A DNA stretch of 29,935 nucleotides from JBBDMU01 sp040878115 (lineage in GTDB: Bacteria; Bacteroidota; Rhodothermia; Balneolales; Natronogracilivirgulaceae), in contig JBBDMV010000051.1 in the NCBI GenBank assembly GCA_040878115.1, positions 1 to 29,935 of the forward strand. Reading direction: 5' to 3'. The notes beneath the pieces are model-generated. The model was not told the origin of the DNA. It did not search any database and saw nothing but the letters and a program-made list of their open reading frames with translations. Positions 16,482 through 23,882 of this stretch are shown here, piece by piece (the stretch's first letter is position 1; each line of letters begins with the position of its first letter). The translations under genes and the position numbers were made by a program.

Positions 16482-17941
16482 AACATACCCCTAATCCCTT
16501 CCAGAATCTCCTCGCTCTCTTTATCCAGCGTTTCGATCTCGTTGATGATCACCTCCGGATCGCGCAGGGGAGCGTCTTCGGCCTTGTTGGGGTTTTTTAC
16601 GGACAGGTCAAAAGTCTCTTCATCCACATCACCTATATTTACCGTCCAGGAATTCTTCGAGGTAGCGAAATCCGCCTGAAGCGCGACAAACTCCTTTAGG
16701 TCGTCATCATTCAGGGGATTGGTCTTGCCGAGGCTGCGCCCGGGAACAAGCTGATAGTACCAGGTCCGGCGGGTCGGCGCGCCTTTTTCGAAGAACAGCA
16801 CCACGGTCTTCACGCCGGCCCCGAGAAAAGTACCACCGGGACAATCGAGAACGGTGTGCAGGCTGCAGCTTTCCAGCAGCTCACGGCGCAGGGCTTTGGA
16901 AGCGTTGTCCGAATTGGAAAGAAACGTATTTTTAATGACCACCGCGGCACGCCCGCCGGCCTTCAGGTATTTGATGAAATGCTGCAGGAACAGAAATGCC
17001 GTCTCGCCCGTCCTGATAGGGAAATTCTGCTGGATCTCCTTGCGCTCCTTGCCGCCGAAGGGCGGGTTGGCCAGGATAATATCAAAGCGGTCCTTTTCCT
17101 GGATATCGCTGAGGTTCTCCGTCAGGCTGTTGGTATGGATGATATTGGGCGCCTCAACGCCATGCAGGATCATGTTCATGATGCCGATCACGTAGGGCAG
17201 GCCTTTCTTTTCCTTGCCGCAGAAGGTGCGGGTTTGCAGGGTTTCCAGGTCCTGCGTAGTGAGCCGCTTCCCGCTGTCCGGCCGGCGCAGGTGGTCGTGG
17301 GCCTCGCACAGGAACCCGGCCGACCCCGCCGCCGCGTCGTAGATGCTCTCGCCGATCTCCGGCCTGATGACCTTGATCATGGCGCGGATCAGCGGACGCG
17401 GGGTGTAGTACTCGCCGCCGTTTCGTCCGGCGTTGCCCATGTTGCGGATCTTGGCTTCGTACAGGTGGGAAAGTTCGTGCTTCTGCTTCTGGGAGCGAAA
17501 GCTGAGGCTGTCGATCAGCTCCAGGGCGTCGCGGAGGCTGTATCCGCTCTGGAACTTGTTGCGGATCTCCCCGAAGATCTCCCCGATCTTGTACCCGATC
17601 GTATCCGGGCCGGATACCCTCTCCCCAAAGCCCTGCAGGTAAGGGAAGAGCTTCGCGTTAACAAAAATGATGAGGTCGTCACCGGTGAGCGCGTTGTCAT
17701 GATCGAAGCGCCCGTCCGCTTTCTTCGGCGCCGCCCAGTCCGACCAGCGAAAACCTTCCCCGATGATGAAATCATACGGCTTGCCCACCAGCTCCGCCTC
17801 CTGGGAGCGCTCATACTCCAGGTCATCCAGATACTTCAGAAACAGCATCCAGGACGTCTGCTCCGTATAATCCAGCTCCGAAGCACACCCGGCCTCCTTC
17901 CAGAGCACATCATCAATATTTCGGAACGTCTGTTCAAACAT
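16478..17941 (-). CDS. hsdM: Type I restriction-modification methyltransferase subunit M
   Basis: This is an N6-adenine methyltransferase protecting host sites. The 487 residues include an N-terminal HsdM_N helical domain, GEYYTPRPLI leading to motif I YDAAAGSAGFL (201-211), and motif IV NPPF (292-295). Motif I departs from the common DPACGSGGF: the Cys and second Gly are both Ala. Other residues of the fold appear present, so activity is still plausible. It is the first gene of hsdM-hsdS-hsdR, overlapping hsdS by four bases. The upstream region (17942-18168) holds a short inverted repeat at 18031-18043 that could be an operator or part of the promoter. Confidence 0.95.
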   Translation of the reverse strand: MFEQTFRNIDDVLWKEAGCASELDYTEQTSWMLFLKYLDDLEYERSQEAELVGKPYDFIIGEGFRWSDWAAPKKADGRFDHDNALTGDDLIIFVNAKLFPYLQGFGERVSGPDTIGYKIGEIFGEIRNKFQSGYSLRDALELIDSLSFRSQKQKHELSHLYEAKIRNMGNAGRNGGEYYTPRPLIRAMIKVIRPEIGESIYDAAAGSAGFLCEAHDHLRRPDSGKRLTTQDLETLQTRTFCGKEKKGLPYVIGIMNMILHGVEAPNIIHTNSLTENLSDIQEKDRFDIILANPPFGGKERKEIQQNFPIRTGETAFLFLQHFIKYLKAGGRAAVVIKNTFLSNSDNASKALRRELLESCSLHTVLDCPGGTFLGAGVKTVVLFFEKGAPTRRTWYYQLVPGRSLGKTNPLNDDDLKEFVALQADFATSKNSWTVNIGDVDEETFDLSVKNPNKAEDAPLRDPEVIINEIETLDKESEEILEGIRGML

Positions 17942-18030
17942 GGGCGGCGAAGAGTTTAATGTAAAATTGTTTAGTGGGTTAAAAGTAGTTAATTATTTGG
18001 AAAGGCGGGAGGGGGAAATAATTCCAACCG

Positions 18031-18043
18031 TACCATAATGGTA
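18031..18043. promoter_or_regulatory. Short inverted repeat upstream of hsdM
   Basis: TACCAT and ATGGTA flank a single A, about 90 bases upstream of the hsdM start codon. A position like this suits an operator for a regulator, but no controller gene is present nearby. Confidence 0.3.
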
Positions 18044-18120
18044 TGTTTTCGGTATTGCCAAACATCCCAATCTGTGTGGTCAATGTGAAATTTTCCTTGT
18101 TAGATTTATCATAATGATAA

Positions 18121-18165
18121 AGACATTGCCGGACCCCTTCCCTTAATGCGCCTTGTTAGTGCAAC
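18121..18165 (-). other. Degenerate attC half-site at the end of the clear cassette array
   Basis: GCGCCTTGTTA (18148-18158) is identical to the right part of the attC at 18866-18876. GTTAGTGCAAC (18155-18165) mirrors GTTGCTCTAAC at 18807-18817 with one mismatch, marking the ends of the DUF433/DUF5615 cassette. The second palindromic arm is not found to the left, so the site seems eroded or cut by the hsd region. Confidence 0.6.
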
Positions 18166-18168
18166 AGC

Positions 18169-18504
18169 CTATATAATTTCCTCGAATTTTCCAGGCTCGT
18201 GAGTTCTTATTTTGGTCGCTAATTTACTCACCAGGGGCAGTAAATCTTCATATACGTTGGTAGGGGCTGAAAGCAAGAACACACAAATATCAGAAGAAGA
18301 GATGGATTGTTGAAAACTAAGATTACGATCACTGGTAATAAAAACATCAAATTCTTTTTCAGCTTTAGCCAGTAACTCTCCGTTGACAATACTTGCCCAA
18401 CCTACATCCTGTACGGTTTTGACAAAAAATTCAGGGTCTGATTCTTCAATACGATACCTAAGCTTTTTGGGGAGGCACTCATCCAACAAGATTTTGATTA
18501 TCAT
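18169..18504 (-). CDS. DUF5615 PIN-like toxin candidate
   Basis: The 111 residues fit the DUF5615 (Mut7-C-like/PIN-like) family: an early acidic segment ILLDECLP, a middle DVGWASIVNGELLAKAEKEF, and a second acidic segment FITSDRNLSFQQ, giving the Asp pair expected for a PIN-type nuclease centre. It overlaps DUF433 by four bases (stop/start overlap), the usual antitoxin-then-toxin arrangement. The pair together forms an entire integron cassette (18155-18817). PIN-like activity is inferred from family only; a target RNA is unknown. Confidence 0.8.
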   Translation of the reverse strand: MIIKILLDECLPKKLRYRIEESDPEFFVKTVQDVGWASIVNGELLAKAEKEFDVFITSDRNLSFQQSISSSDICVFLLSAPTNVYEDLLPLVSKLATKIRTHEPGKFEEII

Positions 18505-18716
18505 TGCCTCTGAAGTAGTCTATCTTTAAATGATTCTATAATCTGAATGGCTTGACTGCGGGAAACGGTAGGAAAATCTTCCAAGAATCCATTCAGGGAA
18601 TAACCTGCCTCCAAATATTCAAAAAACGTTTTTACAGGAACACGCGTCCCTTTAAACACGGGTGTTCCGCCAAGTATATCCTTTCGACGTTCAATCTGGG
18701 TTTCAGATGTATTCAT
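18501..18716 (-). CDS. DUF433 antitoxin candidate
   Basis: The 71-residue protein matches DUF433: ILGGTPVFKGTRVPVKTFFEYLEAG followed by a helical FLEDFPTVSRSQAIQIIES segment, the typical family core and a DNA-binding helix-turn-helix-like end. It precedes the PIN-like gene with a four-base overlap, so the two are co-translated. DUF433 proteins are regularly found before DUF5615 proteins. The cassette boundary GTTGCTCTAAC lies about 90 bases upstream of the start. Confidence 0.82.
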   Translation of the reverse strand: MNTSETQIERRKDILGGTPVFKGTRVPVKTFFEYLEAGYSLNGFLEDFPTVSRSQAIQIIESFKDRLLQRQ

Positions 18717-18810
18717 TTGACCATAAGTAGTTTATGTTACTCATTTGGTAATATAGTCAACGACTAAAGGTTTTGGAAATTTTTCTACTAAGTTGGGAGG
18801 ATAAAAGTTG

Positions 18811-18880
18811 CTCTAACGCTGCGCTTTGCGGCTAATTTGCAGCGCAGTGGAAAATTAGCCGTAAAGCGCCTTGTTAAAAG
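18811..18880 (-). other. attC integron recombination site (70 bp)
   Basis: CTCTAAC (18811-18817) and GTTAAAA (18873-18879) bound arms that pair over about 23 bases. GCGCTTTGCGGCTAATT reads on one side and AATTAGCCGTAAAGCGC on the other, with three-base and one-base mismatches of the kind that make extra-helical bases. It shares GCGCCTTGTTA with the half-site at 18148. This is among the clearest attC sites in the window. Confidence 0.8.
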
Positions 18881-18907
18881 CCATTATGCTAATTTAGAAG
18901 GGCTACC

Positions 18908-19828
18908 CTATTTCCATCGACCTTTTGCATTGAAGCTGACTTTGCCTGTTTTGGGATCTATTTCCATTTGTATTTCTTCTGGCGGCTTAATAAATACTTG
19001 AGGAAAACCCCATTGAATAGGCGGCTGAAGTATATCGCCACTCCCATTTGCAATCGCTACTCGCATTCCGCTCCTGCTTTTCATCAGCTTTACGAAAGTG
19101 CCATCAATGCTCCCATTATTAGGGAACAGCCTTTCTTCTGGTAGCCTATCAAGGTAATTAACATATTGAAAAAAGTTGCTTTTCTTTACCGTGTCGCCTT
19201 CCAAATATTCTATCGCTCCTTTTAATTCACTTTGATGGCAGAAATATGTGTAGTTTACGCACCAAAGTAATTCCTCTTTATTGCCTTTTAACGGCACAGT
19301 AAATTTAATTACAGGCAACGACTTTGAGGGAGCCACTCCAAGATTGGGAAACTCCTCTCCAAAAAGAGAGGAAACAATCGTAGCTTTAGCCTTTTCGAAA
19401 ATAACGCATACCGGTGAATTTATATTAGGCTCATACTTTGCTAGCTCGTTAAACTCATTACTTAGAAGTATATTTCTCTCTTCATCGAAGATGATATCAC
19501 CCTGATTAACGCATCCGCGAAACATGAAGCCATTTTTTAAGCCTAGCTCTAGAAAGAAATTAATGGACCCTATGAAATTATTAACAGAAGCCACATTATC
19601 GACATTATAGGAAACCAAAAGTATTGAATCAGAAACAATCTCCGATATTTCAAAATTTTTGCTAGGCCCTTCGTAGTCGTCAGGAACCCCAAAGAATACC
19701 TTGTTTTTTGCAGTGTCGACAAATTCTGAATATTTCTTATACACCTCTTCGATACCCATCTTTTCAACCATCGCTGAAAAGCCTAGGACATCTAAAAAGC
19801 AGATTAATCTGTTTTTGTAATGATTCAA
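18908..19828 (-). CDS. Class III nucleotidyl-cyclase-like protein, function unknown
   Basis: I do not recognise a named family, but the 306-residue protein has the landmarks of a class III cyclase-like fold. It opens with LICFLDVLGFSAMVEKMG (first metal-type Asp), then a second Asp in ISEIVSDSILLVS, and FMFRGCVNQGDIIF, resembling the RG/RGAxxxG strand-turn. A product and substrate are not predictable. The start is TTG 19828, preceded by an AAGGTGAAGC stretch that could serve as SD. It is a single-gene cassette (GTTAAAAG at 18873 against CTTTTAAC at 19862). No effector gene accompanies it in its cassette, so a Pycsar-type system is not supported. Confidence 0.5.
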   Translation of the reverse strand: MNHYKNRLICFLDVLGFSAMVEKMGIEEVYKKYSEFVDTAKNKVFFGVPDDYEGPSKNFEISEIVSDSILLVSYNVDNVASVNNFIGSINFFLELGLKNGFMFRGCVNQGDIIFDEERNILLSNEFNELAKYEPNINSPVCVIFEKAKATIVSSLFGEEFPNLGVAPSKSLPVIKFTVPLKGNKEELLWCVNYTYFCHQSELKGAIEYLEGDTVKKSNFFQYVNYLDRLPEERLFPNNGSIDGTFVKLMKSRSGMRVAIANGSGDILQPPIQWGFPQVFIKPPEEIQMEIDPKTGKVSFNAKGRWK

Positions 19829-19862
19829 GCTTCACCTTAAATTTAGTTAGCTATTTTGGAAC

Positions 19863-19995
19863 TTTTAACGGTCTACCGCATAAGCGGCATGCCGATGTAA
19901 TCTGAATGAATTTAAGTGAGAGGAGTTAGGAAACAAACTTTGCTGTTTATGAAAACAGTGAATGAGGCATGTCCGACTTGATGCGGTTGTTATAC
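19863..19995 (-). other. attC integron recombination site (133 bp)
   Basis: TTTTAAC (19863-19869) and GTTATAC (19989-19995) bound arms in which ACCGCATAAGCGGCATG pairs with CATGTCCGACTTGATGCGGT, leaving bulges. The long central part is VCR-like in size. It lies between the cyclase-like and ParE-type cassettes. Confidence 0.75.
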
Positions 19996-20003
19996 TCACG
20001 TTT

Positions 20004-20291
20004 TCAAGTTCGAGATTTCCAATATTCTGGTCTCCGCCTTAAATTCACAGCGAAAATTACAATTTGACTCGTGTCAAGAGAATAAATTACTCCATAAGGA
20101 AAGCGGGAAACCAAGAATCTTCGTTCTGTATTCGAGATTCGAGTCCCGGATTTGTGCTGTAGTCCTATGACATCCAGTACTTTTTCTACTTCTTTAATAA
20201 ACTCATCACCAAGCCCAACGACCTGTTCCTCGTAATATTCAGCTGCTTCAAAGAATTCTTTTCTGGCTTCCGAATGAAAGGTTATGGTCAC
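20004..20291 (-). CDS. ParE/RelE-superfamily toxin
   Basis: The 95-residue protein has the ParE/RelE fold sequence pattern: ITFHSEARKEFFEAAEYYEEQ (strand, helix), a middle ISNTERRFLVSRFPYGVIY strand pair, and the end RRRPEYWKSR that matches the family's conserved RxxxYW tail. It overlaps its antitoxin by four bases. ParE-like members poison gyrase and RelE-like ones cut mRNA; I cannot choose between them. Both genes lie inside one cassette. Confidence 0.88.
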   Translation of the reverse strand: MTITFHSEARKEFFEAAEYYEEQVVGLGDEFIKEVEKVLDVIGLQHKSGTRISNTERRFLVSRFPYGVIYSLDTSQIVIFAVNLRRRPEYWKSRT

Positions 20292-20524
20292 TTTTGAATA
20301 CGTTTTCTTGCTTCTTTCAATACATCGGTAGAGGAATGCAAAGAAGCTTTTCCTGATTTAAGAGATTCTTTTCGTTTTTGAACTTCATCAATCCATGCCT
20401 GTTCGATATCCGGATCAATTTTGGCCCCATGAATACTTTGCAGTAATTTGTCAGCCAAACGTGCTTTATCCCTTTTGTTTAGATTCAGGGCTGAATTTTC
20501 TATCTCTTTTAAATCGGTGATCAT
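20288..20524 (-). CDS. Addiction-module antitoxin (TIGR02574-like)
   Basis: The 78-residue acidic/basic helical protein contains LNKRDKARLADKLLQSIHG and IDPDIEQAWIDEVQKRKESLKSGKA. This is the layout of the short addiction-module antitoxins that accompany ParE/RelE toxins. It lies upstream of and overlaps the toxin by four bases (20288-20291). The start is ATG 20524; the cassette boundary GTATAAC lies about 80 bases further on. Autoregulation by the antitoxin is usual but not visible here. Confidence 0.85.
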   Translation of the reverse strand: MITDLKEIENSALNLNKRDKARLADKLLQSIHGAKIDPDIEQAWIDEVQKRKESLKSGKASLHSSTDVLKEARKRIQK

Positions 20525-20599
20525 AAAAAAAGTATTTGGTTTACCAGAATGTAATCATTAACGATGAAAACCGGAAGAAATTAAATATGTGAACAGTGG

Positions 20600-20620
20600 G
20601 TATAACGACCATTTATGCCG
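20600..20620 (-). other. Collapsed attC between cassettes
   Basis: GTATAAC (20600-20606) and TTTATGCCG (20612-20620) sit only five bases apart. TTATGCCG mirrors CGGCATAA at 21079-21086, the other end of the DUF1801 cassette, and GTATAAC mirrors GTTATAC at 19989-19995, the other end of the ParE cassette. All palindrome arms of a normal attC are gone and the recombining G is replaced by T. The site should no longer recombine. Confidence 0.55.
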
Positions 20621-20634
20621 CATCCGAGGTCCGC

Positions 20635-21036
20635 TCATTTCCAGCCCGGCACGCAGCCTGCCTGCTAGATCCACTGACGGATTTCAGGCGCCTTCGCCTC
20701 CTCCAGTGTCTTCAACTTAACGTAGCGGGATCGGTCGGTTTCTCCAAGCGGTGGTGGAGAATCGAAGTCCGCACCGCTAAGGAATACAACATTTACGGAA
20801 ACGTCATAGGCGACTATTTCGATAATCCACCCGAGGTTTGGCAGTCCGTAGTAAGCCTTTTTCCACTTGATGGCGTATTGAAGTCCGGGAAGCATCGTGC
20901 GGATTTGCTTGTCCAGGTGCTTGACCACGGGGTTCAAATCCGGCATCACACGCCGGATCCAATCCTCAATCTCGGTGTGGTTGTCCGATGGCACGGATGG
21001 CTTACGGGTCGTATTTGGCTTCCGTGATTTCTTCAT
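20635..21036 (-). pseudogene. DUF1801 (YdhG-like) protein with amber codon near the end
   Basis: Start ATG 21036 follows an AGAGGA, so the longer open frame to 21084 is probably leader across the attC. The body shows DUF1801 features: an acidic helical start (EIEDWIRRVMPDLNPVVKHLDK), a PGLQYAIKWKKAYYGLPN core and a VKLKTLEEAKAPEIRQWI end. TAG (20665-20667) stops it at 123 residues, but the same frame continues QAGCVPGWK to TGA at 20635. That is the C-terminal ending expected of the family. A point mutation to amber thus removes the last nine residues. The shortened protein may still fold. Function of the family is not established. Confidence 0.7.
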
Positions 21037-21080
21037 TGTATATCCTCTTTTAAATTTGTTTATCGCGGGGTGCGAAGTCG

Positions 21081-21143
21081 GCATAACGATCGCATAGCTT
21101 ACCGGCGCGAAGTACGAGCGTCCGGTAGAGCGCCTTGTTGGGC
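21081..21143 (-). other. attC integron recombination site (63 bp)
   Basis: GCATAAC (21081-21087) and GTTGGGC (21137-21143) bound arms in which GCTTACCGG pairs with CCGGTAGAGC. GTTGGGC is a perfect GTTRRRY. GTTGGGCTGCA (21137-21147) is mirrored exactly by TGCAGCCCAAC at 21713-21723, the other end of the next cassette. The stop codon of the membrane-protein gene lies inside this site. Confidence 0.8.
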
Positions 21144-21695
21144 TGCAACGTCAAGAAGATTAAAGGCTTCCTCCCAGATTCTCTGCTTAGCTGGTTCAGG
21201 GGTTACTTCCCCTGGTGTGTGGGAACTCGGTAACCCTCTCAACACCTCCCTCAATGCATCAACATAATGCTCAAGTCCAGACCAGCCTGATTGCCTTGCA
21301 ACCGCTTCAACCGGAACATTATGAAACTGCTGCCGTGAAGGCCTAAAAGATCCTCCTTGACCATCCAGGGCTCTCTTCACCTCCCAGGCATCACTAATCA
21401 GAGCAGTACTTCCCTCAATGTGCCTCTGGATAAATTTTAGGCGATGTTGGAGCTCTTCATAGGCCATCTGATCAAGCACCTTCCCAAGCCTCAACGGTAT
21501 AAACAGACAAAGAAACACGATGCCACTTACCAGTGACGCCCACCACAGGATGGCCTCCTTTACTACAAAGCCCGCGATACTGAGGTTGAACCAGGGCGTT
21601 AGAGCTAGGACTACCAATAGGCAGCATATTGCTGTCACTACCCCATCAGGGGCACCTAAACTATTTAGTACATGGAGCAGCGTGCGTTGTCGCAT
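21099..21695 (-). CDS. Two-helix membrane protein, unknown function
   Basis: I do not recognise this family. From ATG 21695 (198 aa) the N-terminal third has two hydrophobic segments (VVTAICCLLVVLALTPWF and LWWASLVSGIVFLCLFIPL) separated by a short loop. A soluble helical region with conserved-looking Trp, Arg and Pro follows. The frame opens at a TTG at 21722 inside the attC core, but ATG 21695 is the natural start. The stop TAA lies inside the attC at 21081-21143, so the last residues (near LPDARTSRR) are encoded by the recombination site. It is a single-gene cassette. GC content is higher than in the defence cassettes beside it. Confidence 0.6.
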   Translation of the reverse strand: MRQRTLLHVLNSLGAPDGVVTAICCLLVVLALTPWFNLSIAGFVVKEAILWWASLVSGIVFLCLFIPLRLGKVLDQMAYEELQHRLKFIQRHIEGSTALISDAWEVKRALDGQGGSFRPSRQQFHNVPVEAVARQSGWSGLEHYVDALREVLRGLPSSHTPGEVTPEPAKQRIWEEAFNLLDVAAQQGALPDARTSRR

Positions 21696-21716
21696 AGCGT
21701 GGATTTCATTTTTGCA

Positions 21717-21810
21717 GCCCAACGGTTCGGCAAATTAGCGGCACGGCTAAGTAATTGAATATAAGTAATATAACGCAAACGTGTCCGCTTGATTTGCTTT
21801 GTTATAAAGC
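21717..21810 (-). other. attC integron recombination site (94 bp)
   Basis: GCCCAAC (21717-21723, a perfect RYYYAAC) and GTTATAAAGC (21801-21810) bound arms where GGCAAATTAGCGGCAC pairs with GTGTCCGCTTGATTTGC. GTTATAAAGCG (21801-21811) is mirrored exactly by CGCTTTATAAC at 25306-25316, so the intervening 3.5 kb, SIR2 plus HerA, is one cassette. Confidence 0.8.
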
Positions 21811-21839
21811 GAGCTTTGATTTCTGTTAAAGGATAATCT

Positions 21840-23882
21840 TCATTTTTCTTCATCCTTTTCCTGCCAATTTTCGGATATTTTCTTCCAGTCAACGTCACGT
21901 TCGATTTCTTCGCCTTTAGTATTCTTTCTTGTCCACACATCCCAAAAATCTGGATCATCTGATTGGGGACGATTTTCGAAAGGAATATCTCTGACTTTCA
22001 TCAATATCGGTAATTCAGAAGCCCATCCTAATAAAACTGCCTTTTGTGAAGGTAAAGAGGGTAGTTCACGTAATAGACCCCGGAAATTGTCCGGTAATAA
22101 TCTGCCCACGAGTTCTTGGTCCCGATCATTACTTATTCGATGCAATATGAAGCTATTACATTGTGAAAGTACGGTTGGCGATAATTCCGACGGTCGTTGA
22201 GACGAAAGGACTAAACCTAGACCAAACTTTCTTCCTTCGCGAGCTATTTTTTCAAACGCCTTTGTACAAATTGCAGACGCTTTTTCTTCTGTATCATTAT
22301 TATATCGAGTAATGAAAGAGTGAGCTTCTTCCATTACTAATACAGTTGGTAATACCTTCTTACTTATTTTTCTGTATCTCTGAAGAGCTTCAAAGACGAT
22401 TCTTGCAATTACTGATGTAGTAACGTGTACAATTTCAGCTGGCACTAAAGAAAGGTCAATGATTGTTATCGTTGCCCTTTCTGACTTTCCGAGATATTTT
22501 TCTAGCCATTGATCAAGTTCTTTTTCTGTTTCATCTCCAATAATGGTGTTCATTCGAGAGTCACCCACTAAAGTTCTAATTCTGGCTATCAAAAACTCAA
22601 GATACTGTTCATTTCCCGTCTCTTGTGCTAATGCTTGTAAATAGTTTAGAAACACATCTCCAACAAAAGGAATTGGAACATCCTCATTTTTTGGTAACAA
22701 TTCCTTTTCATCCCCGCCTATAGCTTGATAAGCATTCTGTAAAAGAGAAGTCATTTCGTCAATCTCTTCTATGTTAGACAAGAGATTTGGATATCGCTTC
22801 GTACGTTGTTCCGCATTAATGAATGTATCTAGGTAAGAGTTGAATTCAGCAACCTCATCTACATCATCTAAGCTATCAAGAATAGATGATGTACTTGCTT
22901 GCCAACTTTTAACTAAATTGTAGAAGCCTTTAAGAATTCCAAAGTTATCACTCCAAGGCGAACCATTATTTTTGGCTTGTCTCAAAGAAGTTAGAATGAC
23001 TCCAAAATATCTCTTTGCTGTTAATTTTTTATCTTCTTCAGTATCAAACAATTCATTGCGCATTGCACGTAGGGCACGTTTTAAAAGAGGTAATTGGGCA
23101 CCAGGCTTAGCTTGAGTAAATGCTCTCCATTCTTCACTATTCCAAAGCCAGAGAGGTACTTCCAAACTATTATCGTCTTCACCGCCAACTTGGAGAACCT
23201 TAGCTTTATCTCCAAATACTTTGGCATACTCACCATTAGGATCGAGTATTATGAATCGAGAGTTAGCATTGTAGCCTTGTTCCGTTGCTTCCAAAGACCA
23301 TTGAATTAATCCAGCAACCGTACAGGATTTACCGCTACCAGTATTTCCTAATACAGCAAGATGCCTTCCAAATAATCGATCTGGGTCAATTCTCACTTCA
23401 GCATTGGCTGTCAAAGGACTATCGCCAATATAAACTCGTCTGTTCGAACCTGATTCAACAATTGACTTGAGTTGTAGATCTGTGGGAATTAATACTGGCG
23501 ATCCAATACTTGGAAAAGAATGAACACCTCTTTGAAACTTAAACTTTTCCTTGGCATTCATTTTAATAATGCCCAATGGTGCAACTTTCATTTTTCGTAT
23601 CGGAAATGGTAAATCTATTAATCCATAATCTTGGTTACCTTTTCTTTTGGGAAACGGAGAGCGTTCTATGTTAATCCATTCAACCTGACAAACTATATGT
23701 CCACCTTCATTTGGGATAAGGACATAACTGTTTATTCGTGGAAATTCTCTCGGAACTCCGGCATTAGCAGCAATTCCATCAGGTGCCTCTAAGTCAAGTT
23801 GAACTTTAAAATCATCTGGGGCTATAAACTCCAAAACGCCAATTCGCAGATCTGCATGATTTTCAACTGGTGATCTACTCAT
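21840..23882 (-). CDS. HerA-type ATPase of a SIR2-HerA anti-phage system
   Basis: The 680-residue protein has an N-terminal HAS-barrel-like beta region (about 1-150), then a FtsK/HerA-type ATPase. Motifs are Walker A GNTGSGKS (179-186), Walker B VLVMEEAH (514-521), and a sensor LVLSSQRPSELSPTVLSQC with the following HRISNDRDQE. It overlaps the SIR2 gene by eight bases (23875-23882) and follows it. In SIR2-HerA systems HerA hexamers assemble with SIR2, which drains NAD on phage infection. Both genes are the content of one integron cassette. The very end (EKDEEK) is charged and ends near the attC. I infer anti-phage function from family and partnership. Confidence 0.9.
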   Translation of the reverse strand: MSRSPVENHADLRIGVLEFIAPDDFKVQLDLEAPDGIAANAGVPREFPRINSYVLIPNEGGHIVCQVEWINIERSPFPKRKGNQDYGLIDLPFPIRKMKVAPLGIIKMNAKEKFKFQRGVHSFPSIGSPVLIPTDLQLKSIVESGSNRRVYIGDSPLTANAEVRIDPDRLFGRHLAVLGNTGSGKSCTVAGLIQWSLEATEQGYNANSRFIILDPNGEYAKVFGDKAKVLQVGGEDDNSLEVPLWLWNSEEWRAFTQAKPGAQLPLLKRALRAMRNELFDTEEDKKLTAKRYFGVILTSLRQAKNNGSPWSDNFGILKGFYNLVKSWQASTSSILDSLDDVDEVAEFNSYLDTFINAEQRTKRYPNLLSNIEEIDEMTSLLQNAYQAIGGDEKELLPKNEDVPIPFVGDVFLNYLQALAQETGNEQYLEFLIARIRTLVGDSRMNTIIGDETEKELDQWLEKYLGKSERATITIIDLSLVPAEIVHVTTSVIARIVFEALQRYRKISKKVLPTVLVMEEAHSFITRYNNDTEEKASAICTKAFEKIAREGRKFGLGLVLSSQRPSELSPTVLSQCNSFILHRISNDRDQELVGRLLPDNFRGLLRELPSLPSQKAVLLGWASELPILMKVRDIPFENRPQSDDPDFWDVWTRKNTKGEEIERDVDWKKISENWQEKDEEK

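Noticed and set aside
16856..17959. 367-residue open frame on the plus strand opposite hsdM
   Set aside because: hsdM is unambiguous (NPPF, GEYYTPRPLI). The opposite frame is open because of GC-rich third positions.
18908..19828. Pycsar pyrimidine cyclase
   Set aside because: The cyclase-like landmarks are present, but no cyclic-nucleotide-responsive effector accompanies it in its cassette.
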